From assembly GCF_010548305.1 (NCBI RefSeq), contig NZ_JAAGLV010000003.1, positions 310,001-374,000 on the forward strand: 64,000 nt of DNA, written 5' to 3'. Numbering within the stretch: the stretch's first letter is position 1; every line of letters starts with the position of its first letter. The translations under genes and the position numbers were made by a program. This stretch comes from Streptomyces sp. SID13031 (GTDB taxonomy: Bacteria; Actinomycetota; Actinomycetes; Propionibacteriales; Kribbellaceae). This document shows positions 35,580-44,487 of the stretch, one piece after another. Under the pieces are notes generated by a model that searched no databases, had not been told where the DNA came from, and worked only from the letters and a program-made list of their open reading frames with translations.

Positions 35580-37238
35580 ATGCAACTGAAGTTGGGCCCG
35601 CTGCTCCGATACGTCGACGAGACGCGGGCAACCGTATGGGTGGAGACCACCGAGGCGGGTGAGGTCGAAGTACTCGGGCACCGGACCCAGACCTGGTCGG
35701 TGCACGGGCACCACTACGCGCTGGTACTGGTCGAAGGGCTTCAACCGGCCAGCGCGACGCAGTACGAGGTGCATCTGGACGGCGTGAAGGCATGGCCGTT
35801 GGCGGAGAGTCCGTACGGCCCGAGCGTGATTCGCACCCCTCGGGCCGACGGGACCTTCCGGCTCACCTTCGGGTCGTGCCGGCGCTCGGCGCCCTTCGAT
35901 GAGCAGGGGTTGAAGGATTTCGGGCCGGACGCGTTGGTGGCGCTGGCCGAGCGAATGGCCACCGGCGGCATCGATGGCGGGACCGGGTGGCCCGACGCGG
36001 TGCTGCTGCTGGGCGATCAGGTTTACGCGGACGACCCGTCAGACGCAGTACTGGAGAAGCTCCGTGCGGTCCACGGTGACCGGCAGGGGTCCGAGGTGGC
36101 CGATGAGATCGGCAACTTCGAGGAGTACACCTGGCTGTACGACGACGCCTGGCGGAACCCCGCCGTCCGGTGGCTGTTCTCGACCGTGCCGCTGTGCATG
36201 TTGCTCGACGACCACGATCTGCGCGACGACTGGAACACCTCGCTGACCTGGCGGCGGCAGGTCACCGCGCAACCGTGGTGGCACGATCGAGTGGTCGGCG
36301 CCTACGCGTCGTACTGGGTCTACCAGCACCTCGGCAACCTGTCGCCGGAGCAGCTCGACAAGGACCCGACGTACGCGGCGATGCGCGGGCTGGACGACGA
36401 GGACGAACGCAGCTCCTATCTCGACGCGTTCGCCTGGGAGGCCGACGAGGATCCGGCCTCGACCCGGTGGAGCTTCTATCGCGACTTCGGCGCGCGCTCC
36501 CGCGGCGTCCGGCTGGTCGCGATCGATTCCCGGTGCTCGAGGCAGCTGCAACCCGGCGAGCGGGCGATGGTCGACGCACACGAGTGGGAATGGGTCCGGC
36601 GGCACACGGTCGATGCGACGGAGCCGATCAACCACCTGCTGCTCGCGTCGACGCTGCCGTTCCTGCTCGCGCCCGGGCTGCATCACCTGGAGGGCTGGGA
36701 CGAGGCGATCTCGTCGGGCGCCTGGGGTGCGCGCGGCTCGCGGCTCGGCGAGAAGATCCGGCAGGGGATGGACCTGGAGCACTGGGCGTCGTTCCGCAAG
36801 TCGTTCGACGACGTGACCGACCTGCTCGCCGACCTGGTTCGGTCGGACGCTCCGCCGAACTCGATCCTGATGCTGTCGGGCGATGTGCACTGCAGCTACC
36901 TGACCGAGGCGTCGCTGACCAAGGTCGACCACCCGCGGACGGCGATCCGGCAGCTGACGATGTCGCCGTTCCGCAACCCGGTCGGTTGGCATATCAGGCT
37001 GGCCAACAAGCTGCTCGACAGCAGGGGGATGACGAAGGTTCTGCACGCGCTGTCGCGATCGGCGGGAGTACGCGACGTCGCGGCCAGCTGGCGTACGGCG
37101 TACGGGCCGTGGTTCGAAAACGGCGTCATGACGGTGACCGTGGACGGCGACGACGCGGCCGTCGCCGTCGATCATGCGCGGATGGTGGCCGGCCGGCAGG
37201 AGTTGCGGAGCACGCTGCGTTACGAACTCAAGGCCTGA
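35580..37238 (+). CDS. PhoD-like alkaline phosphatase family protein
   Basis: A 552-residue metallophosphoesterase of the alkaline phosphatase D group. An N-terminal beta-sandwich (GPLLRYVDETRATVWVET) is followed by metal-site motifs FGSCRR, LLLGDQVYADD, LLDDHDLRDDW and MLSGDVHCSYL. No Sec or Tat signal is present, so it is probably cytoplasmic, unlike classical secreted PhoD. Substrate unknown. It starts 43 bases after an S1 protease gene on the same strand. Confidence 0.88.
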   Translation: MQLKLGPLLRYVDETRATVWVETTEAGEVEVLGHRTQTWSVHGHHYALVLVEGLQPASATQYEVHLDGVKAWPLAESPYGPSVIRTPRADGTFRLTFGSCRRSAPFDEQGLKDFGPDALVALAERMATGGIDGGTGWPDAVLLLGDQVYADDPSDAVLEKLRAVHGDRQGSEVADEIGNFEEYTWLYDDAWRNPAVRWLFSTVPLCMLLDDHDLRDDWNTSLTWRRQVTAQPWWHDRVVGAYASYWVYQHLGNLSPEQLDKDPTYAAMRGLDDEDERSSYLDAFAWEADEDPASTRWSFYRDFGARSRGVRLVAIDSRCSRQLQPGERAMVDAHEWEWVRRHTVDATEPINHLLLASTLPFLLAPGLHHLEGWDEAISSGAWGARGSRLGEKIRQGMDLEHWASFRKSFDDVTDLLADLVRSDAPPNSILMLSGDVHCSYLTEASLTKVDHPRTAIRQLTMSPFRNPVGWHIRLANKLLDSRGMTKVLHALSRSAGVRDVAASWRTAYGPWFENGVMTVTVDGDDAAVAVDHARMVAGRQELRSTLRYELKA

Positions 37239-37334
37239 GGGTCTTCGCGGGGTGAACGGAGGGAAACCCTTACGCTCCGAGTTCGTCCGCGTACTTTGTG
37301 ACAGTTTCGGGTAGAACAGATCACGGTTGAGTCA

Positions 37335-37375
37335 AGGACGCACCCGCCCCGAGCGCGTCCTCACCGATGAGGAGG
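37335..37375 (+). promoter_or_regulatory. Leader with two mutually exclusive hairpins (S1 protease copy 2)
   Basis: AGGACGC (37335-37341) can pair with GCGTCCT (37355-37361). CCTCA (37359-37363) can instead pair with TGAGG (37368-37372), which overlaps the ribosome-binding site GGAGG (37371-37375). The two stems share CCT and exclude each other. The same arrangement recurs before copy 3. Confidence 0.55.
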
Positions 37376-37381
37376 CTGACC

Positions 37382-38266
37382 GTGAAGTTCACCCCCGCCC
37401 GTCGCATCACCGCTGTACTCGGTGCCCTTGGTCTGGCAGCAACTGGAATGCTCGCCACCCAGGCATCCGCCGCCCCCGCTCCGATCCCGACGCTGTCGGC
37501 AGCAGCGATCACATCCACGCTGAGCCAGCAGGCGTCGATCCCGGGCACCGCCTGGGAGACCGCGCCCGACGGCCGGATCATCGTCTCGTACGACGACACC
37601 GTCGCCGGCTCGAAACTGCAGTCCCTGACCGGCGTCACGAAGCAGTTCGGCAGCCGGATCACGCTGCAGAAGATCCCCGGCGTGCTCTCCAAGAAGATCA
37701 GCGGTGGTGACGCCATCTACGGCGGCCAGTACCGCTGCTCGCTGGGCTTCAACGTCCGCAGCGGCACCACGTACTACTTCCTGACCGCCGGCCACTGCGG
37801 CAACATCGCGTCCACCTGGTACTCGAACTCCGCCAAGACCGTCTCGGTCGGCACCGTCCAGGGTTCGAGCTTCCCGGGCAACGACTACGCCCTGGTCAAG
37901 TACCCGGCCGGCGCCCCCACCCCTCCCGGGAACGTCGACCTCTACAACGGCACCTTCCAGGACATCACCACATCTGGCAACCCCACGGTCGGTCTGGCCG
38001 TCAAGCGCAGCGGTAGCACCACCCGGGTTCGCAGCGGCACAGTGCTGGGCCTGAACGCCACGGTGAACTACGCCGAGGGCACTGTCACCGGCCTGATCCG
38101 CACCAACGTCTGCGCCGAGGGCGGCGACTCCGGTGGCGCCCTGTTCGCCGGCACCAAGGCCCTGGGCCTGACCTCCGGCGGCAGCGGCAACTGCACCTCC
38201 GGCGGTACGACGTACTTCCAGCCGGTCCAGGAGGCGCTGAACGTCTACGGCGTGAGCGTCTACTGA
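37382..38266 (+). CDS. Secreted S1-family serine protease, copy 2
   Basis: A 294-residue protease close to copy 3. Signal peptide ends near ATQASA-APA, then a pro-region ([18 protein letters not shown]...) and the mature domain with His in FLTAGHC, Asp in GNDYALV and Ser in GGDSGGAL. The start is GTG 37382 (VKFTPARR), 6 bases after GGAGG; the in-frame ATG at 37367 lies within the leader hairpin. The C-terminus [21 protein letters not shown] is shared with both paralogues, showing tandem duplication. Confidence 0.94.
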   Translation: MKFTPARRITAVLGALGLAATGMLATQASAAPAPIPTLSAAAITSTLSQQASIPGTAWETAPDGRIIVSYDDTVAGSKLQSLTGVTKQFGSRITLQKIPGVLSKKISGGDAIYGGQYRCSLGFNVRSGTTYYFLTAGHCGNIASTWYSNSAKTVSVGTVQGSSFPGNDYALVKYPAGAPTPPGNVDLYNGTFQDITTSGNPTVGLAVKRSGSTTRVRSGTVLGLNATVNYAEGTVTGLIRTNVCAEGGDSGGALFAGTKALGLTSGGSGNCTSGGTTYFQPVQEALNVYGVSVY

Positions 38267-38282
38267 GCTGTCTGACTTCCCG

Positions 38283-38317
38283 AACGCCCTCTGCCACGCG
38301 TGTGGCAGGGGGCGTTT
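38283..38317 (+). terminator. Terminator after S1 protease copy 2
   Basis: A 15-bp stem with one wobble joins 38283-38297 (AACGCCCTC...) and 38302-38316 (...GGGCGTT), followed by TTGTC. Confidence 0.85.
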
Positions 38318-38441
38318 GTCATAACTCGCGAGTTAGGTACGGGCATAATACCAGCTCGGCCAGATGAGGGATGACCCTTACCTTGTGCAGTCATCCGAGT
38401 ACGGACAGATAGTCCGGGTAGGTCTCTCTTCAGTTAGGTCT

Positions 38442-38479
38442 AGGACGCGTCCGCCCCCGAATGCGTCCTCATCGTGAGG
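38442..38479 (+). promoter_or_regulatory. Leader with two mutually exclusive hairpins (S1 protease copy 3)
   Basis: AGGACGC (38442-38448) can pair with GCGTCCT (38463-38469), or CCTCA (38467-38471) can pair with TGAGG (38475-38479) at the ribosome-binding site. Loops differ from copy 2 while all four stem arms are identical. Confidence 0.55.
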
Positions 38480-38488
38480 AGACTGACT

Positions 38489-39355
38489 ATGCGTATTTCC
38501 CGTGCAGCAGCAATTCTGGCAACCGCCGGGCTCGCCGCTACCACCTCTCTGCTGGCCACCCAGGCCATCGCCGCGCCACCTGGCCCGGCGGCCATCAGCG
38601 CCACTCTGACGCGCGACGCGTCGATCCCGGGCACCGCCTGGGTCACCGACGCGAAGACCGGGGTCGTCACCGTCTCGTACGACGACACCGTCACCGGCTC
38701 GAAGCTGACGGCGCTGACCGGCGTCACCAAGCAACTCGGCAGCAAGGTCAAGGTCGAGAAGATCTCCGGCAAGCTCTCCAAGAAGATCAGCGGTGGTGAC
38801 GCCATCTACGGCGGCCAGTACCGCTGCTCGCTCGGCTTCAACGTCACCGACGGCAGCTCGTACTACTTCCTGACCGCCGGCCACTGCGGCAACATCGCGG
38901 CCACCTGGTACGCCGATGGCGCCCACACCCAGTCGGTCGGCGATACCCAGGGATCGAGCTTCCCGGGTAACGACTATGCCCTGGTGAAGTACCCGGCCGG
39001 TACGCCGGAGCCGGCTGGCAACGTCGACCTCTACAACGGGTCGTTCCAGGAGATCACCTCGGCCGCTGCCGCCACCGTCGGTCAGTCGGTCCAGCGCAGC
39101 GGCAGCACCACCCAGGTCCACGGCGGCACCGTCACCGGCGTCAACGCCACGGTCAACTACGCCGAAGGCACCGTCACCGGCCTGATCCAGACCAACGTCT
39201 GCGCCGAAGGCGGCGACTCCGGCGGCGCCCTCTTCGCCGGCACCACAGCCCTGGGCCTGACCTCAGGCGGCTCCGGCAACTGCACCTCCGGCGGCACCAC
39301 CTACTTCCAGCCCGTCCCCGAAGCCCTCTCCACCTACAACGTCAACGTCTACTGA
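38489..39355 (+). CDS. Secreted S1-family serine protease, copy 3
   Basis: A 288-residue protease, the tandem twin of copy 2. Signal peptide (ends near ATQAIA-APP), pro-region, and triad His in FLTAGHC, Asp in GNDYALV, Ser in [11 protein letters not shown] 38489 is used with GAGGAG at the right distance; an in-frame GTG at 38474 lies inside the leader structure. Streptogrisin-like enzymes are broad-specificity scavenging proteases. Confidence 0.94.
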   Translation: MRISRAAAILATAGLAATTSLLATQAIAAPPGPAAISATLTRDASIPGTAWVTDAKTGVVTVSYDDTVTGSKLTALTGVTKQLGSKVKVEKISGKLSKKISGGDAIYGGQYRCSLGFNVTDGSSYYFLTAGHCGNIAATWYADGAHTQSVGDTQGSSFPGNDYALVKYPAGTPEPAGNVDLYNGSFQEITSAAAATVGQSVQRSGSTTQVHGGTVTGVNATVNYAEGTVTGLIQTNVCAEGGDSGGALFAGTTALGLTSGGSGNCTSGGTTYFQPVPEALSTYNVNVY

Positions 39356-39371
39356 CCCCACTTTCTGCGGA

Positions 39372-39402
39372 GCGGCAAGCCCACATCTGGTGGGCTTGCC
39401 GC
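39372..39402. terminator. Bidirectional terminator between protease copy 3 and rlmB
   Basis: A 13-bp perfect stem GCGGCAAGCCCAC (39372-39384) with GTGGGCTTGCCGC (39390-39402), 5-base loop, between convergent genes. Confidence 0.85.
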
Positions 39403-39413
39403 CACGAGGGAGA

Positions 39414-40376
39414 TCAGCCGCGGCGGCGGGAGATTTCGTAGAGGGCTACGCCGGTGGCGATGCCGGCGTTGAGGGATTCGGTGATGCTGGTCATCGGGAT
39501 GGAGACGATGAGGTCGCAGTTCTCGCGGACCAGGCGGGCCAGGCCTTTGCCTTCGGAGCCGACGACCAGGACGATCGGCTCGGTGGCGGCTTCGAGGTCG
39601 GGGAGTTCCACCTCGCCGCCCATGTCGAGGCCGATGATCATCAGGCCGGCCTCTTTGTAGGACTTCAGCGCGCGGTTGAGGTTGGTGGCGCGGGCCACCG
39701 GGATGCGGGCCGCGGCGCCGGCCGAGGTCTTCCAGGCCGAGGCGGTCATGGAGGCGGTACGACGCTCCGGAACCAGTACGCCGTGCGCGCCGAATGCAGC
39801 CGCTGAGCGGGTGATGGCGCCCAGGTTGCGCGGGTCCGTGACGCCGTCGAGCGCGACGATCAGCGGCACCTGGCCGGCGTCGTACGCACGGGACAGCAGG
39901 TCGTCCGGGTGGGCGTACTCGTACGGCGGGATCTGCACCGCGAGGCCCTGGTGGGCGCCGTGGCTGGTCAGCCGGTCCATCTCGGGCCGCGGCACCTCGA
40001 GCAGCGAGATGCCGTGCTCGGTGGCGATCAGCAGCGCCTCGCGCAGCCGGGCGTCGCGTTCGGTGCCCTCGGCAACATACAGCGCGTTGATCGGGACGCC
40101 GGCGCGGAGCGCCTCGACGACCGGGTTGCGGCCGTAGACCCACTCGACGGTCGCCTCGGTGTCCTTGCGGTCCGGACGGCGGCCACCGGGCGTGCGCTTC
40201 TCGGCGCGCTCCTTGGCCTTCGCCCGCTTGTGCGCGGGGTGCTTGGTGCGGTCCACCGCCTTCGGCGTCGGGCCGCGGCCCTCGAGACCCTGGCGGACCC
40301 GGCCACCGGAACCGGCGGTCGGGTTGCCCTTCGGCTTCCTGCGGATGGCGCCCTTGCGCTGACTACTGCCTGGCAC
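39414..40376 (-). CDS. rlmB: 23S rRNA 2'-O-methyltransferase RlmB (TrmH/SPOUT family)
   Basis: A 320-residue SPOUT methyltransferase that modifies a guanosine in the peptidyl-transferase region of 23S rRNA (G2251 in E. coli). A basic N-terminal tail (~70 residues, rich in K/R/G) precedes the substrate-binding domain starting [15 protein letters not shown]. The knotted SAM domain carries [37 protein letters not shown] and [18 protein letters not shown] 40376 lies one base after the cysS stop, so translation is coupled. It is the last gene of the split carD-to-rlmB block. Confidence 0.94.
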   Translation of the reverse strand: MPGSSQRKGAIRRKPKGNPTAGSGGRVRQGLEGRGPTPKAVDRTKHPAHKRAKAKERAEKRTPGGRRPDRKDTEATVEWVYGRNPVVEALRAGVPINALYVAEGTERDARLREALLIATEHGISLLEVPRPEMDRLTSHGAHQGLAVQIPPYEYAHPDDLLSRAYDAGQVPLIVALDGVTDPRNLGAITRSAAAFGAHGVLVPERRTASMTASAWKTSAGAAARIPVARATNLNRALKSYKEAGLMIIGLDMGGEVELPDLEAATEPIVLVVGSEGKGLARLVRENCDLIVSIPMTSITESLNAGIATGVALYEISRRRG

Positions 40377-40377
40377 T

Positions 40378-41811
40378 TCAGTTTCCTTCGGTTGATTCGG
40401 GCTGGGCGATCGTCCAGCGGGCACCCTGTGGGGTGTCCTCGACGATGACGCCGAGCGCCTTGAGCCCGTCGCGGATGTCGTCCGACGCGGCATAGTCCTT
40501 ACGTTCGCGGGCGGCCTGCCGCTGCTGCAGCAGCGCCTTCACCAAGCCGTCCACCACCTCGGTGAGCTCCTCGGCGCCACCGGCACGCGAGGCCCACGGC
40601 TCGGCCAGCGGGTCCAGGCCCAGTACGCCGAGCATGGCCCGTACCGCGGCCAGATTCTCTTGCAGGGCAGGGGAATCGCCATCGACGACCAGCTTGTTGC
40701 CGTCCCGCACCGTGTTGTGCAGCACCGCGACGGCGGCCGGCGTCCCGAGGTCGTCGTCCATCGCGTCGGCGAACGCCTGCGGCACATCGGCGGCCGGCTT
40801 GACGCCACCAGTCACCTCGGTCGCGCGCCCGACGTACCCCTCGATCCGCTGGAAGCTCGTCGCGGAATCCTCGAGCGCGCCCATCGAGAACTCGACCACC
40901 GAGCGGTAGTGCGAGCTGACCAGGTAGTACCGCAGCTCGATCGGCCGGACGTGCTCGACCACCGTGCGCACGACGGCGCCGTTGCCGAGCGACTTCGACA
41001 TCTTCTCGCCGGCCGCGGTGACGAGCGCGCTGTGCATCCAGAACCGGGCGAACTTCTGCCCGACCGCCCTGGACTGGGCCAGCTCGTTCTCGTGGTGCGG
41101 GAAGCGCAGGTCGAGGCCGCCGCCGTGGATGTCGAACTCGTTGCCCAGGTACTTGCCCGCCATCGCCGAGCACTCCAGGTGCCAGCCCGGACGGCCGGCG
41201 CCCCACGGGGTCGGCCAGGAGGCCGTCCGCGGGGTGCCCTCGGCGTAGCCCTTCCAGAGCGCGAAGTCGCGGGGGTCGCGCTTGCCGCGCGGGTCCGCGT
41301 CCTCGGCGGGCTCCATGTCGTCGATCCGCTGGTTGGACAGCTCGCCGTACGACGGCCAGGACTTCACGTCGAAGTACACGTCGCCGGAGCCGTCGGTCGC
41401 GACGTAGGCGTGCCCGCGCTCGATCAGCTCGCCGATCATCACCAGCATCTCCGGGATGTGCCCGGTGGCGCGCGGCTCGTACGTCGGCGGACGGCAGCCC
41501 AGTACTTCGTACGCCCAGTGCAGTTCGCGCTCGAACTCGTAGGCGTGCGCCCACCAGGGCACACCCCGCTCGGCCGACTTGGCCAGGATCTTGTCGTCGA
41601 TGTCGGTGACGTTCGCGATCACGGTGACGTCGTACCCGGAGCGCTCGAGCCAGCGGCGCAGGACGTCGAACACGATCTCCTTGTAGATGTGCCCGACATG
41701 CGGGGCACCCTGCACCGTCAGCCCACAGTGGTAGATCCCGACCTTGCCCGGCTGGACCGGCTCGAAATCCCTCACTGCTGCTGTCGCGGTGTCATACAAG
41801 CGAAGTGTCAC
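40378..41811 (-). CDS. cysS: Cysteinyl-tRNA synthetase
   Basis: A 477-residue class I synthetase that charges tRNA-Cys. The zinc Cys and HIGH region read [19 protein letters not shown], and KMSKS is [20 protein letters not shown] and [26 protein letters not shown] residues complete the zinc and active site. The C-terminal DALR and tail domains are full length. It is not the MshC paralogue, which is shorter. In other actinobacteria it directly follows ispF; here ispF is 18.9 kb away. Confidence 0.97.
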   Translation of the reverse strand: MTLRLYDTATAAVRDFEPVQPGKVGIYHCGLTVQGAPHVGHIYKEIVFDVLRRWLERSGYDVTVIANVTDIDDKILAKSAERGVPWWAHAYEFERELHWAYEVLGCRPPTYEPRATGHIPEMLVMIGELIERGHAYVATDGSGDVYFDVKSWPSYGELSNQRIDDMEPAEDADPRGKRDPRDFALWKGYAEGTPRTASWPTPWGAGRPGWHLECSAMAGKYLGNEFDIHGGGLDLRFPHHENELAQSRAVGQKFARFWMHSALVTAAGEKMSKSLGNGAVVRTVVEHVRPIELRYYLVSSHYRSVVEFSMGALEDSATSFQRIEGYVGRATEVTGGVKPAADVPQAFADAMDDDLGTPAAVAVLHNTVRDGNKLVVDGDSPALQENLAAVRAMLGVLGLDPLAEPWASRAGGAEELTEVVDGLVKALLQQRQAARERKDYAASDDIRDGLKALGVIVEDTPQGARWTIAQPESTEGN

Positions 41812-41985
41812 CGATCAAGGGTAACGGTGATCGGGGAGTGCTCTTGACAATTCTCCACAGGCAGTCAATTCGATCGTCGTGAAATAGTCACGCGGATATC
41901 ACGAGATTCGTTGCTTTCCGCCAGCCGAGGCGTAACGTCCCACCCTGAGCGCTCTGCCCGCCCCATCGCCCCGTGGAGGTTCCTC

Positions 41986-42816
41986 GTGAGATCCCTCGTC
42001 ACGGGCGCCGCCGCCACCCTCGGCCTGTTCCTGGCCCCGCTTGGCGCCGCCGCCCAACCCGTCACAGCTGATCAGCCAACTGCTGCTCACCAGCCGACAC
42101 CCACCGCCCGCCAGCACGGCATCACCAAAGCCGGTGACGCCTACATGGGCTGGCTCGCCCCCACCACCGCGAGCCACGCCCTCCAGGCCGCGCCCGCTGC
42201 AACAGTGGAAGGTATCGACGTCTCCAGCCACCAGGGCAACGTCGACTGGGCCGGCCAGTGGAACGCCGGCAAGCGGTTCGCCTACGCCAAGGCCAGCGAA
42301 GGCAACTACTACGTGAACCCGTACTTCGGCCAGCAGTACGGCGGTTCCTACAACGTCGGGATGATCCGAGGCGCCTACCACTTCGGCACCCCGAACGACT
42401 CCAGCGGAGCGAACCAGGCCAACTACTTCGTGGACCACGGCGGAGGCTGGTCCCCCGACGGCAAGACGCTGCCCGGTGCTCTCGACATCGAGTACAACCC
42501 GTACGGCGCCACTTGCTACGGGCTGAGCCAGGCCGCGATGGTCGACTGGGTCCGCGACTTCCTCAACACCTACAAGGGCCGCACCGGTCGCGACGCGGTC
42601 ATCTACACCAACCTGGACTGGTGGACCCAGTGCACCGGCAACAGCGGGGCCTTCAACGCCACCAACCCGCTCTGGGTCGCGCGCTACAACACCGCACCGG
42701 GCACCCTCCCGGGCGGCTGGCCATACCAAACCATCTGGCAGTACAGCGACTCCCCGATCGACCAGGACCGCTTCAACGGCGACCAGTCCCGCTTGGTGGC
42801 CCTCGCCAACGGCTAA
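41986..42816 (+). CDS. Secreted GH25 lysozyme (muramidase)
   Basis: A 276-residue secreted N-acetylmuramidase. The signal peptide ends near LGAAA-QPV; a ~45-residue linker and then a GH25 barrel follow with D78 in VEGIDVSSHQG, the catalytic D167-x-E169 in GALDIEY, and QYSDSPIDQDRFNGD at the end. It is close to Streptomyces ACM/cellosyl lysozymes. GTG 41986 is chosen because GGAGG is 7 bases upstream and the signal peptide starts there. It cuts peptidoglycan, either self or of competitors. Confidence 0.93.
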   Translation: MRSLVTGAAATLGLFLAPLGAAAQPVTADQPTAAHQPTPTARQHGITKAGDAYMGWLAPTTASHALQAAPAATVEGIDVSSHQGNVDWAGQWNAGKRFAYAKASEGNYYVNPYFGQQYGGSYNVGMIRGAYHFGTPNDSSGANQANYFVDHGGGWSPDGKTLPGALDIEYNPYGATCYGLSQAAMVDWVRDFLNTYKGRTGRDAVIYTNLDWWTQCTGNSGAFNATNPLWVARYNTAPGTLPGGWPYQTIWQYSDSPIDQDRFNGDQSRLVALANG

Positions 42817-42848
42817 ACCTGGTTGCGGCGGTCTCATAGTCTCGATCG

Positions 42849-43053
42849 GTGACCTATTCACTGCCGATCGAGACTGACCGCCTCACACTTCGCCGCTACC
42901 TCGAGACCGACTACGACGACCTGCTGAAGCTGCAGTCCAGCCCTGACGTCGCCAGATTCCTGCTGTACGGCCCGAAGACGCCCGAGCAGGTCAAGGAATC
43001 CCTCGCCGGCCGGCTGGCCGATGGTGCTCGGCGACGAGTGGGCGGCTCGGTAA
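42849..43053 (+). pseudogene. GNAT acetyltransferase remnant (RimJ/RimL type)
   Basis: The N-terminal ~57 residues (LPIETDRLTLRRYLETDYDDLLKLQSSPDVARF) match the start of RimJ/RimL-like GNAT acetyltransferases. The acetyl-CoA-binding core is missing. In the +1 frame, starting at 43021, the sequence reads MVLGDEWAAR and stops at 43051-43053, which looks like the normal C-terminal end of such proteins. A deletion of roughly 100 codons therefore joins the two ends out of frame. Confidence 0.7.
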
Positions 43054-43129
43054 TAAATTAACTGAATGGCGACACTTCGCGGCATGCGTTCACCGCGACA
43101 GCGGGGGCAGGCGGGGCTACGGTCGAAAG

Positions 43130-44416
43130 ATGACCGCCGCCCGCCCCTTCGCCGCGCTGATCACCGGCGTGGTCACGCTCAGCCTGCTGGTCGTCCCGAG
43201 TGTGGCCGCCCCGCCGCAGCAGCGTGAGATCACCTACCGCACGTGGACGTCGTCCGCCGACTTCCTCAAAGGCACCCGCTCCGGTACCACCGTCGTCGGC
43301 GGCTCCCTGAGATTCGGCTCCGCCACCGGCAGTACGTCGTACGTCGACCCCTTCGGCGACGGCACGGCCAAAACGTACGAGCAGGCCAGCTGGACCTCCC
43401 CCGAGGTGAGACCCGGCTACGGACTCACCGAGCTGGTCGCCTCCTGGAACGCGACCACCCCGGCCGGCACCTGGATCGAGGTCGCCATGTCGGGCCACTC
43501 GGACCAGGGCACCACCACCAAGTGGTACGTGCTCGGCCGCTGGAACCGTGGCGACGACACTGCCTCCGGAGACATCCACCGCACCTCGGTGAACGGCCAG
43601 AAGGACGACACCGGGACAGTCTCCGTCGACACCTTCGTCGCCGGAGCCGGCCGCTCACTGGACCGCTGGCGCCTCAAGGTGACCCTCTACCGCCTCGCCG
43701 GTACTACGAAGATCCCGGTACTCCGCTCCGTCGGCGCAATGGCGTCGCGGCTGCCCGCCGACGAGACCGTCCCGGTCAGCCGGGGTGGGGGCGCCTGGGG
43801 ACGCGTGCTCGACGTACCGACGTACTCGCAAGAGACACACATCGGCCACTACCCGCAGTGGGACGGTGGCGGCGAGGCCTGGTGCTCGGCGGCCTCTACT
43901 GCGATGGTGCTCGACTACTACCGCCGTGGACCGACTCCTGCCGAGGCAGCATGGGTGGACCCGGCCGATGCCGATCCGCAGGTCGATCACTCGGCCCGGT
44001 CGGTCTTCGACTACAAGTACGACGGCGCGGGCAACTGGCCCTTCAACACCGCGTACGCCGGGACCCGCGGGCTCGACGCGTTCGTCACCCGGCTGCGCTC
44101 GCTGACCGAGGCCGAGCAGTTCATCAAGGCCGGCATCCCGCTGGTCGCGTCGCTGTCCTTCGAGAAGGACGAGCTACCGGGCGCTGGGTACGGCACGAAC
44201 GGCCATCTGATGGTCATCGTCGGCTTCGCCAGGAACGGCGACGTGGTGGTCAACGACCCGGCGTCGCACCTGATCAAGAGCAATGAGGAGGTCCGGACTG
44301 TTTACAACCGGGCCGCCTTCGAGAACGCTTGGATCCCGCACTCGGGTGGACTCGTCTACGTGATCCACCCAACGACGAAACGGCTGCCTCCGAAGACCCA
44401 CCAGGCCAACTGGTAG
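43130..44416 (+). CDS. Secreted peptidase C39-like protein
   Basis: A 428-residue exported protein. The signal peptide ends near SVA-APP; residues 35-205 form a beta-rich domain; residues 225-425 form a papain-like C39 domain with catalytic C252 in GEAWCSAAS, H359 in GYGTNGHLMVIVGF and D376 in VVNDPAS. It could be a secreted cysteine protease or amidase. No bacteriocin or lanthipeptide precursor is nearby, so it is not an export peptidase of that type. A strong terminator follows. Confidence 0.85.
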   Translation: MTAARPFAALITGVVTLSLLVVPSVAAPPQQREITYRTWTSSADFLKGTRSGTTVVGGSLRFGSATGSTSYVDPFGDGTAKTYEQASWTSPEVRPGYGLTELVASWNATTPAGTWIEVAMSGHSDQGTTTKWYVLGRWNRGDDTASGDIHRTSVNGQKDDTGTVSVDTFVAGAGRSLDRWRLKVTLYRLAGTTKIPVLRSVGAMASRLPADETVPVSRGGGAWGRVLDVPTYSQETHIGHYPQWDGGGEAWCSAASTAMVLDYYRRGPTPAEAAWVDPADADPQVDHSARSVFDYKYDGAGNWPFNTAYAGTRGLDAFVTRLRSLTEAEQFIKAGIPLVASLSFEKDELPGAGYGTNGHLMVIVGFARNGDVVVNDPASHLIKSNEEVRTVYNRAAFENAWIPHSGGLVYVIHPTTKRLPPKTHQANW

Positions 44417-44428
44417 CCACCACGAACA

Positions 44429-44468
44429 GGAACCGCCCATATGCCGGGGGCGGCGTATGGGCGGTTCC
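44429..44468. terminator. Bidirectional terminator between the C39-like and DUF2207 genes
   Basis: A 17-bp stem with one wobble joins 44429-44445 (GGAACCGCC...) and 44452-44468 (...GGCGGTTCC). Confidence 0.85.
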
Positions 44469-44487
44469 GAAGTTCCTCTCGACGGGC

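Noticed and set aside
37335..38479. Known riboswitch class in the protease leaders
   Set aside because: The hairpins do not resemble any ligand-binding riboswitch I know; they are reported only as a candidate switch.
43130..44416. Bacteriocin-processing C39 peptidase
   Set aside because: There is no ABC transporter domain and no double-glycine precursor nearby; the protein is a stand-alone secreted enzyme.
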